Shown: piece after piece, positions 53,164 to 62,269 of the stretch
Layout of the letters: every line of letters begins with the position of its first letter
Position numbering within the stretch: the stretch's first letter is position 1
Assembly (NCBI RefSeq): GCF_000327285.1
Contig: NZ_HE998568.1
Span: forward strand, 542,933 to 606,932
Direction: 5' to 3'
DNA from: Holdemania massiliensis AP2
Lineage (GTDB): Bacteria > Bacillota_I > Bacilli_A > Erysipelotrichales > Erysipelotrichaceae
Length of the DNA stretch: 64,000 nucleotides
Translations under genes and position numbers: made by a program
Notes under the pieces: generated by a model
Seen by the model: the letters and a program-made list of their open reading frames with translations, nothing else
What the model was told of the DNA's origin: nothing
Database searches by the model: none

Positions 53164-54606
53164 TTACATTTCATCGATTGGAAACATCGGCCGCATAATC
53201 CGCTTGAATGGAATCGTTTTGGTATCCTGCGGCGTTGCGCCCATCGTTAACGACATGATGCACAGTTTCCCTTTTGCTTTTAATTCCGGGAAGATATAGC
53301 CTTGCTTGACAACGATCACATCATACTGATCCCAATCCACACCGGCCGCGATGTATTGATGCTGCTCGCACAGCGTATTATTGTTGGAGGCAATGATGAT
53401 GTCAATCGGCTGTGAAATCAGACGAACGGTAACCGTCTGTCCCCAAACCCGGCTGCGCCCGCTCCAGAGATTGCCCATCAGGGGGCCTTTGGCGATGATC
53501 TTCCCTTTCAAGGCAACTCTTTTAGATTGATCATCAACATTCATGCCTAAGTCAAGCGCGGTATTTTCACTGATCGCCTTGTCCTGCAGCTGTGCGATTG
53601 CCTGCGGATCGCAGATCGTCGCAAACAGGACACGTTTCTTTAAATCCTTAACCGCAAGAAACTGCCGCAGCATGCTAGTATTCCAGCCGCTGGCTCCCGA
53701 GGTGACATTATCCCCGGAATCCGTGAGAAAGACAGGCTTGCCTTCAAACTCCAGCGCCATCCGCAAGGCTTCATCCGGCTGAGCTGTCAGTCCTGTATAA
53801 TGGAATTCATGACGTTGATTCCATACATAGTTTGCCAGCTGGTCTGCAATCTTTTCCGCATAAGCCTGATCCTCGGTTTTCTTAGGAACAACGACGATGC
53901 CGCAGCCTGCTTCCGGACAATCATGCCGCAGATAGCCGACATGCCACGAACAGCTCAAGATCCGCGGATCGAGTTCCAGCTGGTCCATAAACTGATTGAT
54001 TGAACGCACCGGTTCATCCGTGGATACACTCTGTTCCCCGCCTAAGATCAAAGGCAGTTTGCGGTAGATGGCATGAATATGTTCACGCTTTTTCAACAGA
54101 TCGCAAAGCATCTGCGCAACCTTGCGCTTGGTTTCGTCCGCGTCGGTGTGCGGACTTTCCCGATAGCTGCGCAGAATCGTACAGCTTTCCACGTACTCCC
54201 GCGTCAGATTGCCATGGGGATCACACACCACCGCAATCGGCAGATACGGCCCGGTCAGCTCGCGGATTTTCTTCATCAAATGATGATCACCTGAGCCTAG
54301 ACCCTCGACCTCACTGGCGCCATGCAGATGCAGATAAATCCCATCCAGTTCATTCAGATGTTCCCGCACCGCCTTCAAGAAGCAGCTTTCAATATAATCA
54401 AAGGCATTCCTTTCAATCACCCCGGCCCCGGCCGCGTTGGCATACAGCGCGGGAATCATCGCAATCCCCGTCTGATCGAAGACATCGCTGATTTTGTTTT
54501 TACGCAGGCATTCCTCACCGAAAGCTAAGTCATAATTCGCCAGATTGGCCTTCTGGAGGATATTCGCGTTGGACTCCGTGGTAAAGAAGCCGATTAAAAC
54601 CTTCAT
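53164..54606 (-). CDS. M81 (MlrC-like) metallopeptidase, third in operon
   Basis: 480 residues from the ATG at 54606, chosen over the GTG at 54615 because AGAGGTG then stands six bases upstream. TESNANIL, CDPHGN and SPHTD are present. Compared with neighbours, the middle of the MlrC_C part is distinct (GPLMGNLWSGRSRVWG). It otherwise resembles the second copy most closely, including SLTMGATPQDT near the end. Confidence 0.9.
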   Translation of the reverse strand: MKVLIGFFTTESNANILQKANLANYDLAFGEECLRKNKISDVFDQTGIAMIPALYANAAGAGVIERNAFDYIESCFLKAVREHLNELDGIYLHLHGASEVEGLGSGDHHLMKKIRELTGPYLPIAVVCDPHGNLTREYVESCTILRSYRESPHTDADETKRKVAQMLCDLLKKREHIHAIYRKLPLILGGEQSVSTDEPVRSINQFMDQLELDPRILSCSWHVGYLRHDCPEAGCGIVVVPKKTEDQAYAEKIADQLANYVWNQRHEFHYTGLTAQPDEALRMALEFEGKPVFLTDSGDNVTSGASGWNTSMLRQFLAVKDLKKRVLFATICDPQAIAQLQDKAISENTALDLGMNVDDQSKRVALKGKIIAKGPLMGNLWSGRSRVWGQTVTVRLISQPIDIIIASNNNTLCEQHQYIAAGVDWDQYDVIVVKQGYIFPELKAKGKLCIMSLTMGATPQDTKTIPFKRIMRPMFPIDEM

Positions 54607-54617
54607 CCTACGCACCT

Positions 54618-56060
54618 CTAAATCTGATCCACCGGGAACATCGGCCGCATAATTCGTTTGAAAGGAATCGAAGCTGTGTCCTGCGGTGTTGCTCCCATCG
54701 TTAAGGACATGATGCAGAGTTTTCCCTTTTCTTTCAGTTCCGGGAAGATGTAGCCTTGCTTCACGACGATCACATCGTAGTTATCCCAATCCAGACCGAT
54801 CTGGTCAAACTGGTGTTTTTCACACATCGTCTGACGGGTCGAGGCCACGCTGATATCGATGGGCAGTCCCTTGACGGAAACGACCACTGCATCGCCGTAG
54901 TGCGCGTCATGATCATGCATCAGATATCCGCGCAAATAACCTTTGGAACGAACGGTTACATCCAGCTCTGTCGCCTTCGACCACTCATCGGCATTGACGC
55001 CTAAGCGAATGTGCGCTTCGCTGCCGATTTCCAGCTCGTTGAGCTGTTTCCAGGTTTCCGGGTCGCAGATATTGGAAAACAGGAACTTCTTTTCTAACTG
55101 ATCAAGCGCTAAGACCTGACGCAGGATGAAGGTATTCCAACCGGTCGCGCCGGAAGTCACATTATCCCCGGAATCGGTGATGAACACTGGTTTCCCCTCA
55201 AACTCCAGCGCCATCCGCAGCGCTTCCTCCGGCTTGGCGGTCAGACCGGTATAGTGGAATTCATGCCGGCGATCCCAGACATAAGCTGCCAGCTGATCGG
55301 CAATTTCTTCAGCATAGGCTTTATCCTTCTGTGATGCCGGAACAACAACGATGCCGCAGCCGGCCACATCCGTGTCGTGACGGATATAGCCGACATGCCA
55401 AGAACAACTTAAAATCCGCGGATCCTGTTCCAACTCATCCATATACTGATTGATCGAACGGACGGGTTCATCCGTTGATACACTCTGTTCTCCGCCTAAG
55501 ATCAAAGGCAGCTTGCGGTAAAGGGCATGGATATGCTGACGTTTTTTCAGCAGATCGCAAAGCATCTTCGCCACTTTGCGCTTGGTTTCATCGGCGTCGG
55601 TATGCGGACTTTCCCGATAACTGCGCAGAATCGTACAGTTTTCCACATATTCCTGACACAGATTGCCATGTGGATCGCAGGCCACCGCGATTGGCAGATA
55701 CGGCCCGACCAGCTTGCGGATGGACAACAGGATATGATGATCGCCCGAACCGATTTCCTCTACTTCACTGGCGCCGTGCAGATGCAGATAAATACCGTCC
55801 AGCTCATGGAGATGCTTGCGGACAGTATCCAGAAACAGCGATTCAATATAATCAAAGGTGGAACGGGTGACCACCCCGGAAGCCCCGGCGCTGGCATACA
55901 CCGCGGGGATCATCTCAATCCCTTCTTCCTCAAAGACCGAAGCCACCCGCAATTTGCGGATGCAGTCCTCGCCGAAGCCGAGATCATAACTCGTTATCTC
56001 ATTCTTTCCCGGAACATTGGCATTGGATTCAGTTGTAAACAAACCGACTAAGACTTTCAT
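54618..56060 (-). CDS. M81 (MlrC-like) metallopeptidase, second in operon
   Basis: 480 residues with TESNANVP, CDPHGN, SPHTD and GDNVTSGATGWN all in the form typical for the array, so it can serve as the reference member. The C-terminal part has RGYLMHDHDAHYGD and MCEKHQFDQIG. It starts behind AGAGGATAAGAAT and lies 20 bases after the first copy. Confidence 0.9.
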   Translation of the reverse strand: MKVLVGLFTTESNANVPGKNEITSYDLGFGEDCIRKLRVASVFEEEGIEMIPAVYASAGASGVVTRSTFDYIESLFLDTVRKHLHELDGIYLHLHGASEVEEIGSGDHHILLSIRKLVGPYLPIAVACDPHGNLCQEYVENCTILRSYRESPHTDADETKRKVAKMLCDLLKKRQHIHALYRKLPLILGGEQSVSTDEPVRSINQYMDELEQDPRILSCSWHVGYIRHDTDVAGCGIVVVPASQKDKAYAEEIADQLAAYVWDRRHEFHYTGLTAKPEEALRMALEFEGKPVFITDSGDNVTSGATGWNTFILRQVLALDQLEKKFLFSNICDPETWKQLNELEIGSEAHIRLGVNADEWSKATELDVTVRSKGYLRGYLMHDHDAHYGDAVVVSVKGLPIDISVASTRQTMCEKHQFDQIGLDWDNYDVIVVKQGYIFPELKEKGKLCIMSLTMGATPQDTASIPFKRIMRPMFPVDQI

Positions 56061-56080
56061 ATTCTTATCCTCTTTTCTAT

Positions 56081-57529
56081 TTAGATCTGATCAATGGGAA
56101 ACATCGGGCGCATGATCCGCTTAAATGGAATGGAAGCCGTATCCTGCGGTGTCGCGCCGTCGGTCAGCGACATGACATAGAAGCCGGCCTGAGCTTTAAA
56201 ATCCGGGAAGATGTAACCCTGCTTCACCACCGTTACATCATAATCTGTCCATTCAATGCCGATATGCCGCAGCTGCGCGTTCATGATGATCGGCTGGCTG
56301 GTTTCTGAAATCAGAATGTCGATGGGCTTGTCTTTAACGCTGACGAGGGTACAGCCGCCGAACACCTTAATCAGCTCCTCGCCGACAAACCGCGCGATTT
56401 CACCATGCCTTTTCACGACAACGTCCAGCGGGACGCTTTCTGAAAGTGCGTCAACCCCCGCACCCAAACAGATCTTGACGGCTTCCCCTGGCTGGCAGTT
56501 TTTCAGTTGGCCTGCGGTTTTCGGATCGCAGATCGGCGCAAACAGAAAGGATTTCTTCAAGTTGGGCTCCGCTAAGACCTGACGCAGCACAAATGTGTTC
56601 CATCCTGTCGCCCCGGAGGTTGTATTATCGCCGGAATCGGTAATGACCGCCGGGCTTCCCGCAAAGTCCAGCGTCATCGCCAGGGCTTGTTCAGGCTTAG
56701 CTGTTAAGCCGGTATAATGGAATTCATGCCGGCGCTGCCAAACATAGTCTGCCAGCTGATCAGCGATTGTTTCCGCATAGGCCTGATCTTCCGTGCGGGC
56801 AGGCACGACCACGATGCCGCAGCCAGCGACCGCGCAGTCATGGCGGATATAGCCGACATGCCAGGAACAGCTCTGAATCCGCGGGTCTTGTTCTAATTCA
56901 TCCATATAAATGTTAATCGAACGCACCGGCTCATCCGCTGAAACACTCTGTTCCCCGCCTAAGATCAGGGGCAGCTTGCGGTAAACGGCATGGATATGCT
57001 GACGCTGCTTTAGCAGCTGGCATAAGAGTTCCGTGACTTTTTCGTAGGTTTCTTCCTTATCCGTATGCGGAGACTGGCGGTAGCTGCGCAGAATTTGCAG
57101 GGCTTCCACATAATCCTTTTTTAAATTGCCGTGAGGATCGCAGGAAACAGCGATGGGAATGTAGGGTCCGACAAGCTTGCGGATTTCCTGAATAATATGA
57201 TGATCCCCAGAACCTCCTGCCAGCCCGGCAACTTCACTGGCTCCATGAAGCATGAGATAAATACCGTCGATTTCATGACGATGCTCCTTCACCGTCTTTA
57301 AAAAACAGCTTTCAATATAAGCAAAGGCGGCTTCACTGACAACGCCGTTAGCTCCGGCATTGGCATAAATCGCGGGGATCAAGTCGATGTCATGGCGATC
57401 AAACACATCACGAATCTGCATTTTCTGGATACATTCTTCACCAAAGGCAATATCATAGTCTGAGATTTCACACTGATGAGGGATGTTGGCGTTGGATTCC
57501 GTCACAAACTGGCCGATCAAAACTTTCAT
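56081..57529 (-). CDS. M81 (MlrC-like) metallopeptidase, first gene of operon
   Basis: About 482 residues from the ATG at 57529, which has AGAGG eight bases upstream and aligns with the sister proteins; an upstream frame to 57616 reads through the regulatory hairpin and is not used. The family has an N-terminal DUF1485 domain (to about 290) and a C-terminal MlrC_C domain. Its founder hydrolyses linear microcystin peptides, and Asp/His of CDPHGN and His of SPHTD are the expected zinc ligands. This copy has a three-residue insertion in GASEVAGLAGGSGDHH and a divergent end (QPIIMNAQLRHIG). Cytoplasmic, no signal peptide. Natural substrate unknown. Confidence 0.9.
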   Translation of the reverse strand: MKVLIGQFVTESNANIPHQCEISDYDIAFGEECIQKMQIRDVFDRHDIDLIPAIYANAGANGVVSEAAFAYIESCFLKTVKEHRHEIDGIYLMLHGASEVAGLAGGSGDHHIIQEIRKLVGPYIPIAVSCDPHGNLKKDYVEALQILRSYRQSPHTDKEETYEKVTELLCQLLKQRQHIHAVYRKLPLILGGEQSVSADEPVRSINIYMDELEQDPRIQSCSWHVGYIRHDCAVAGCGIVVVPARTEDQAYAETIADQLADYVWQRRHEFHYTGLTAKPEQALAMTLDFAGSPAVITDSGDNTTSGATGWNTFVLRQVLAEPNLKKSFLFAPICDPKTAGQLKNCQPGEAVKICLGAGVDALSESVPLDVVVKRHGEIARFVGEELIKVFGGCTLVSVKDKPIDILISETSQPIIMNAQLRHIGIEWTDYDVTVVKQGYIFPDFKAQAGFYVMSLTDGATPQDTASIPFKRIMRPMFPIDQI

Positions 57530-57582
57530 ACGGGATTCCTCTCTTTCTGTTTCCTGCGGGCTGGATTGTTTTAAAATCATCT

Positions 57583-57634
57583 CAAAAAAGCAAAAAAACC
57601 AATCTGCAAGACACAAAAGTCCTGCAAATTGGTT
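57583..57634 (-). terminator. Leader terminator (attenuator) of the M81-GH1 operon
   Basis: On the minus strand AACCAAT, TGCA and GAC pair with GTC, TGCA and ATTGGTT around a short loop. The stem is followed by TTTTTGCTTTTTT. It lies between the promoter and the first gene and shares its 5' arm with the RAT hairpin. Formation of one structure therefore excludes the other. Confidence 0.85.
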
Positions 57635-57663
57635 TTGCTTGTTTTGTAAAACAATAACAATCC
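57631..57663 (-). promoter_or_regulatory. RAT antiterminator site for a BglG/LicT-family protein
   Basis: The minus strand reads GGATTGTTATTG, then a ten-base apical part, then CAAGCAAAACC. Compared with the known ribonucleic antiterminator pattern GGATTGTTACTG...CAGGCAAAACC, both conserved internal loops are present and the apical stem is two base pairs longer. It begins about six bases after the predicted transcription start and overlaps the terminator by four bases (57631-57634). A dephosphorylated or PTS-controlled BglG-type protein would bind here and allow read-through. Confidence 0.85.
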
Positions 57664-57675
57664 AACTTCGTTTTA

Positions 57676-57704
57676 ATTGTAAGCGATTTCGATAGGGGTG
57701 TCAA
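57676..57704 (-). promoter_or_regulatory. Sigma-A promoter of the M81-GH1 operon
   Basis: TTGACA (minus strand of 57699-57704) and TACAAT (minus strand of 57676-57681) are separated by exactly 17 bases. The start of transcription is expected near 57669, so the RAT and terminator form the first part of the leader. Confidence 0.85.
57678..57691. promoter_or_regulatory. cre-like site overlapping the operon promoter
   Basis: The plus strand reads TGTAAGCGATTTCG, which fits TGTAANCGNTNNCA except at the last base. It covers most of the spacer and part of the -10 hexamer, so CcpA binding would block the promoter when preferred sugars are present. Together with the RAT it gives the two-layer control typical of beta-glucoside operons. 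Confidence 0.65.
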
Positions 57705-57958
57705 CTTGTTTTCCGCATCCCGGCAATAACCTTGATTATCCTAAAAAAACCTTCTTCTGCTCTTTTTATCAACCTTTGTCCGATGGCATTGAATTCTTTA
57801 CAACAAACAAACAATACGACTTCCCAGCAGCCAAAACTGTTCTATTTCATGTTTCCTCTGATCATATTAAATTTTTATCCGCATGCCCTGCCTATATTTG
57901 GAATTTAACTTTTCACTTGAAAAAATAAAAATGATTCTAAAATTGTGCGTCCAATGAA
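57705..57958. other. Divergent intergenic region between the operon and the flavin reductase
   Basis: About 250 bases of AT-rich sequence between the two divergent promoters. No gene, repeat or additional operator was recognised. Confidence 0.35.
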
Positions 57959-57987
57959 TTGACACGGCCGGATATTACCAATAAAAT
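57959..57987 (+). promoter_or_regulatory. Sigma-A promoter of the second flavin reductase
   Basis: TTGACA (57959-57964) and TAAAAT (57982-57987) are separated by 17 bases, 37 bases before the ATG at 58024. Confidence 0.8.
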
Positions 57988-58023
57988 AATAGTAGACGAT
58001 TGTCTAGTGAGGAGAGAAAAAAA

Positions 58024-59799
58024 ATGAAACGTTTATCAGCACTTTTGTTGTGCGGACTGATGTTGTTAGCCGGATGTTCATCATCGCCAGCGCCAACAGC
58101 CAATCCGGAAACAAAAATGACTCCCGGCACTTATTCTTCCGTGGGGACAGGGTTCAAAGGCGACATCAAACTGGATGTTACCGTCACTGAAGACGCCATT
58201 ACTGAAATTAAGGTCGTGGATCACAAAGAAACCAAGGGGATTGGTTCAGAAGCCGTTACTATTTTAGCAGATAAGATGGTAGAATACCAAACGACAGGGG
58301 TAGATCTGGTGGCTGGCGCTACCGTTACATCCGCCGGTTTCAGAACTGCGGTGAATGAGGCTTTGGCTCAAGCCGGAGCGGATATGGATAAATTCGGTGC
58401 CGCCCCGGAAAAAGCCGAATTAAAAGAGGAAACCTTGGATACGGACGTCGTTGTCGTAGGCGGCGGATCTTCAGGGATGATGGCGGCGCAGTATCTTGCA
58501 AAAGATGGCTATAAAGTAATCTTGCTTGAAAAAACACCGATGGTCGGCGGCGCCAGCGCTATGGCAGGGGGAACTTTGTCCGCTACAAACAGCACATGGC
58601 AAAAAGAAGCGGGTTATGAAGATTCACCAGAAGCCCTAAAAGAACGGCTGCTGGCCATCGGCCATAACAAAAACCATCTTCCAACCCTTGAATTATTCAC
58701 CAGAATTATCGGACCTAACTTCGACTGGATCGTAGATGAAAATGGCGGCAACATGCCGTACAAGCATGAAGGTTCCGGGGCAAGCTATTCCTTTGAAGGC
58801 AGCGGTTCCGGGGCAATGCTCAAGCTGAAAGAAATTATGCTGGATGCAGGAGCTGAATTGCTGCTGAACACTCAGGCCACTGAACTCATTGTCAATGAGG
58901 GTAGCGTTGTAGGCGTTAAGGCCACTGGAGAAGAGGCTAACTACACAATCAATGCTAAAGCGGTTATTCTGGCAACCGGGGGTTATGGTCATAACAAGGA
59001 CATCGTTCCGGAAGAATACTTCGCCTTCCGTTATTCAGGACATTCCGGTCATGATGGCGATGCTTTGGAAATGATCAAGGCAGTTGACGGTGCTACTCGT
59101 AACTTGACTTGGTTAAATAAGCAGCCTAACACGATGATTCTTCCAAGCGGTGCTCCTCAGTACACAAACATGGGTGTTGGCAAAGCCTACAACATGAGCG
59201 GTATCCTGATCAACGAAAAAGGGGAAAGATTCGCTTGTGAAAACGGGGATACTTGGGAATTGATGCTGGCGATGGAAAAGAATGAAAGACAATACTTACT
59301 GATGGATCAGGAAAACTATGATGCGTTCAATGCTGCGATGGCCAGCATTTACTCCGCGGAAGATGCGGCTAAGTGGACAGCGGATGACTATACAGGTCAG
59401 CCGTTCTATAAGGGGGCCGATACTTTAGAAGAACTGGCAGAAAAACTGGATGTTCCGGCGGAGGCTCTCAAGGCTACGGTTGCGAAGTACAATGAAGCTG
59501 TGACTGCCGGGGCCGAAGATGAATTCGGACGCCAATTAACCACGACCATTGCTGAAGAAGGCCGTTACTATGCACTGGAAATGTCAATCCGTTATTCAAC
59601 GTCATTAGGCGGTATCTGCATTAATGATTCCATGCAGGTCTTAAACACATCGGAAGAAGCTGTTCCTGGATTGTATGCGGCCGGTGAAGTGGTCGGCGGC
59701 GTTCAAGGTGACTTGTATTTGCCAAGTTCAACATTCACATGGGCCATGACCTCGGGTGTGGAAGCCGGCCGAGTTGTTTCTGCGGCTTTGGCTGAATAA
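58024..59799 (+). CDS. Extracytoplasmic FAD-dependent reductase, N-terminal FMN-binding domain
   Basis: About 591 residues; a lipoprotein with lipobox MLLAGCSS. The FMN-binding domain comes first (GDIKLDVTVTEDAITEIKVV and the flavinylation-type motif GATVTSAGF). The FAD domain follows (VVVVGGGSSGMMAAQYLA, GGASAMAGGTLSATNS, GIGLNEKG-like segments, GLYAAGEVVGG). It is thus the same kind of enzyme as 11999-13963 with the domains in reversed order. It should accept electrons on the outside and reduce an unsaturated acid. The ATG at 58024 lies behind GAGGAGAG; a TTG at 58000 is less likely. Confidence 0.88.
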   Translation: MKRLSALLLCGLMLLAGCSSSPAPTANPETKMTPGTYSSVGTGFKGDIKLDVTVTEDAITEIKVVDHKETKGIGSEAVTILADKMVEYQTTGVDLVAGATVTSAGFRTAVNEALAQAGADMDKFGAAPEKAELKEETLDTDVVVVGGGSSGMMAAQYLAKDGYKVILLEKTPMVGGASAMAGGTLSATNSTWQKEAGYEDSPEALKERLLAIGHNKNHLPTLELFTRIIGPNFDWIVDENGGNMPYKHEGSGASYSFEGSGSGAMLKLKEIMLDAGAELLLNTQATELIVNEGSVVGVKATGEEANYTINAKAVILATGGYGHNKDIVPEEYFAFRYSGHSGHDGDALEMIKAVDGATRNLTWLNKQPNTMILPSGAPQYTNMGVGKAYNMSGILINEKGERFACENGDTWELMLAMEKNERQYLLMDQENYDAFNAAMASIYSAEDAAKWTADDYTGQPFYKGADTLEELAEKLDVPAEALKATVAKYNEAVTAGAEDEFGRQLTTTIAEEGRYYALEMSIRYSTSLGGICINDSMQVLNTSEEAVPGLYAAGEVVGGVQGDLYLPSSTFTWAMTSGVEAGRVVSAALAE

Positions 59800-59835
59800 T
59801 TAATCCGATAAGATAAAAACCTTTAAACAATGAAC

Positions 59836-59880
59836 AAAATGGAGTATTTCAGCCGCTTAGGTTAGAATACTCCATTTTTT
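59836..59880 (+). terminator. Intrinsic terminator of the second flavin reductase
   Basis: AAAATGGAGTATT pairs exactly with AATACTCCATTTT (13 bases), followed by TT. It begins 37 bases beyond the stop codon and could work in both directions. Confidence 0.85.
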
Positions 59881-60144
59881 ACACAATGCCCCTCCCTTTT
59901 CCATCTTAAAGTCATTGCAAGGGTTAAAGAATCGTAAAAACTCAACGATGCACTAGATTATTCAGATGTTCCTGCTTTTGAGATGTTCAGCTCGAATTTG
60001 CAAGATCGATAAAATTACAACAAAAAATTGAAAAACCGGTATCTCTGGTGACTATCGTAATTTGCAGAAGTAAATATCACTCTTGATTTAGGAAGCTTGC
60101 ATTTACTTTTGCAATTCACGAAAGAAAACCTCAATGAGCAAATG
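59881..60144. other. Intergenic region, nothing recognised
   Basis: About 260 bases between convergent genes. No reading frame, repeat or RNA structure was identified. Confidence 0.3.
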
Positions 60145-60166
60145 AAAAGGCGGCAGCATTGCCGTC
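60145..60166 (-). terminator. Likely terminator of the S9 peptidase gene
   Basis: The minus strand has GACGGCA and TGCCGCC in a short hairpin followed by TTTTC. It is about 80 bases after the stop codon of the 60248-62227 gene. The T-run is short, so efficiency is uncertain. Confidence 0.5.
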
Positions 60167-60247
60167 TTTCCGCTTTATTCCTATATCGTATCATTCATGC
60201 GAACGATAGGCTGTGATTTTAATCGTTTTATCTCATTTTTAATTCTT

Positions 60248-62227
60248 TCACTGCTTATGACACCACTGATCCAGCCAGCTTTGGATCTCAAATAAACGGC
60301 GCTGCCGGGCCTGAGGTTTCCCGCTGCGGCTGAGTTCATGATTCTCCCCTTGAAAACAGACCATCCGCGTCTTGACTCCCAAATCGGTCAGAGCTGTAAA
60401 CATCTGCAGTCCTTCCGACAGCGGACACCGCCAGTCCTGATCGCTGTGCAGAAACAGTGTCGGCGTCTGTACGTTACCAACATACCGGATCGGCGATTGC
60501 TGATGGATCGCAGCTTGCCCCGCTTCACTTAAAGGCTCCGCCGCCAGCTGATCGCGCACGAAATAATAACCAAAATCACTCAAACCGTAAATCGTCATGA
60601 AGTTAGCGATCGATCGCTGACTGACGGCACAGACAAATTGAGATGTATGGCCGATAATCCAATTGACCATAAACCCGCCGTAACTGCCGCCGCAGACCGC
60701 CACCCGTTTAGAATCAATCGCTGGAAAAGCCGGCAGCACAGCTGAGATAAAATCCAATAGATTCTGATAATCTTCATCCCCATACCGGCCGCGGATATCC
60801 GCAAATTCATCAGTCCGGCCCACCGATCCGACAGGATTGCAGAAAAGCACGAAATATCCGGCGCTGGCCAGCATCTGCATTTCATGATGGAATACTTCTC
60901 CATAAGCCAGATTAGGACCGCCGTGAATTTGCAGTACCGCCGGATATTGTTGACTGGGATCGTAATTAATCGGCGGCATAACCCAGCCGTCAATCCTGCG
61001 GCCGCGTGAAGAAAAAGGAAAATACTGCGGCTGAGCAACATAACGGTCAAGCAGCGCCGCCTGATTCCAATCTATTTCAGTTTTTAGCTTCTTTGTTTTT
61101 AAATCAACCGTAACCAGAGCCTGCAGAGCGTTAGTCCGCTGCGCTATCAACCACAACGTCTGACCGCTAAAAGCAAAGTCGTCAATGGATCCATCAAAAT
61201 CCAGGATCTTTTCCAGCTTTCCATCACAATCCAGACGAAATAACGGCGTCGTCCATCCCACGGTCATCGTAAAGTAAAGCTGATCTTGAACAACCTTGAC
61301 GGCACTGCCGCTGTTTAACCGGCAGTCGGATACAACTGAGTTTCCCAAAGGATGATCCAGCGCTTTCAAAATCCGGTATTGCTTCGTCATCGGATTCAGA
61401 AGATAGAAATCCAGCGCTTCATTTTTTCCGTAACGCTCGCCTTTCGTAGCCGCAAACACAAGGCTGTCATTCAAAAAACAAGGTTCTTTAATCCGGCGGA
61501 AAACGCCCTCTTCAATCAACGTCGTTACTTCCTGCCTGACTGCGTCATAAAGGAAAAGACCTTCCTTCTGAGAAGCTTTATCCTTGTAAGTCATTCCGGT
61601 AAATAAAACCTGATGACGATCCGGGCAAACCGCCACACCGCCACATTGAAAATCGGAAGAGGTGATCGACTGATATTGCTGTGTCGTCCAGTCGGCCACA
61701 AACAACCGGTTTCGATGACGGCTAATGAAGCCACGGCCATTTGCACACCAGGGCAGCTCTTCCAAGACCATAACGTTTTCTTTATACGTGTTTCCTGTTG
61801 GGAAATTCGCTTCATCCTCCCCAACATTTTCATCCACCTCAGCTTTGACGATCAGCTGTGTGCCGCCTAAATAATGGGCTGAGGATACTGGAAACGGAAG
61901 AGAAAAGATCTCAGTCAGATCGCCGGTTTTCAATGAATAGGTTAAAAATTGAGTTTTCTTGGGATCACTCTGAAATAAAGATGTTTCTGCGTTGGTTAAA
62001 AGTAAGGTGTCCGCATCCAAAAAGCAGACTAACCCAGGTTTCTTCAATTTTAGCCGTGTTTCCCACGCCTTTCCTTTTTTAATCATCAGTTCATGACAGT
62101 AACGATTTTCCTGCAGCTCCATTTGGGAGCGAACACAGGCAATGACTTCTTCACGATAAGGATTCATCGTTAATTTGGACAAGAACCAGTAGCTATTCAG
62201 ATCCATAGGTTGAATGGGTTTCATCAT
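60248..62227 (-). CDS. S9-family prolyl oligopeptidase-like serine peptidase
   Basis: About 659 residues, cytoplasmic. The N-terminal ~400 residues form a beta-propeller-type domain (acylaminoacyl-peptidase kind). The C-terminal alpha/beta-hydrolase domain has QIHGGPNLAYGE, the nucleophile Ser in CGGSYGGFMVNW, Asp in FLHSDQDWRCP and His in GENHELSRSGKP, so the catalytic triad is complete. It would cleave small peptides or acyl-amino acids. The ATG at 62227 is chosen because GAAGGA stands just before it; the frame could extend to 62269 without a ribosome site. It is a single-gene unit. Confidence 0.9.
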   Translation of the reverse strand: MMKPIQPMDLNSYWFLSKLTMNPYREEVIACVRSQMELQENRYCHELMIKKGKAWETRLKLKKPGLVCFLDADTLLLTNAETSLFQSDPKKTQFLTYSLKTGDLTEIFSLPFPVSSAHYLGGTQLIVKAEVDENVGEDEANFPTGNTYKENVMVLEELPWCANGRGFISRHRNRLFVADWTTQQYQSITSSDFQCGGVAVCPDRHQVLFTGMTYKDKASQKEGLFLYDAVRQEVTTLIEEGVFRRIKEPCFLNDSLVFAATKGERYGKNEALDFYLLNPMTKQYRILKALDHPLGNSVVSDCRLNSGSAVKVVQDQLYFTMTVGWTTPLFRLDCDGKLEKILDFDGSIDDFAFSGQTLWLIAQRTNALQALVTVDLKTKKLKTEIDWNQAALLDRYVAQPQYFPFSSRGRRIDGWVMPPINYDPSQQYPAVLQIHGGPNLAYGEVFHHEMQMLASAGYFVLFCNPVGSVGRTDEFADIRGRYGDEDYQNLLDFISAVLPAFPAIDSKRVAVCGGSYGGFMVNWIIGHTSQFVCAVSQRSIANFMTIYGLSDFGYYFVRDQLAAEPLSEAGQAAIHQQSPIRYVGNVQTPTLFLHSDQDWRCPLSEGLQMFTALTDLGVKTRMVCFQGENHELSRSGKPQARQRRLFEIQSWLDQWCHKQ

Positions 62228-62269
62228 CACTTTCCTTCTTTCTGATCCTACTTTAGCATCTTTTCTCAA

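Noticed and set aside
57561..57572. A GGATTGTT on the plus strand near the operon leader as a second RAT
   Set aside because: It is on the wrong strand for the operon and lacks the CAGGCAAAACC half.
57530..57616. 29-codon upstream extension of the first M81 gene
   Set aside because: It reads through the RAT-terminator leader, has no counterpart in the five sister proteins, and the ATG at 57529 has a good ribosome site.
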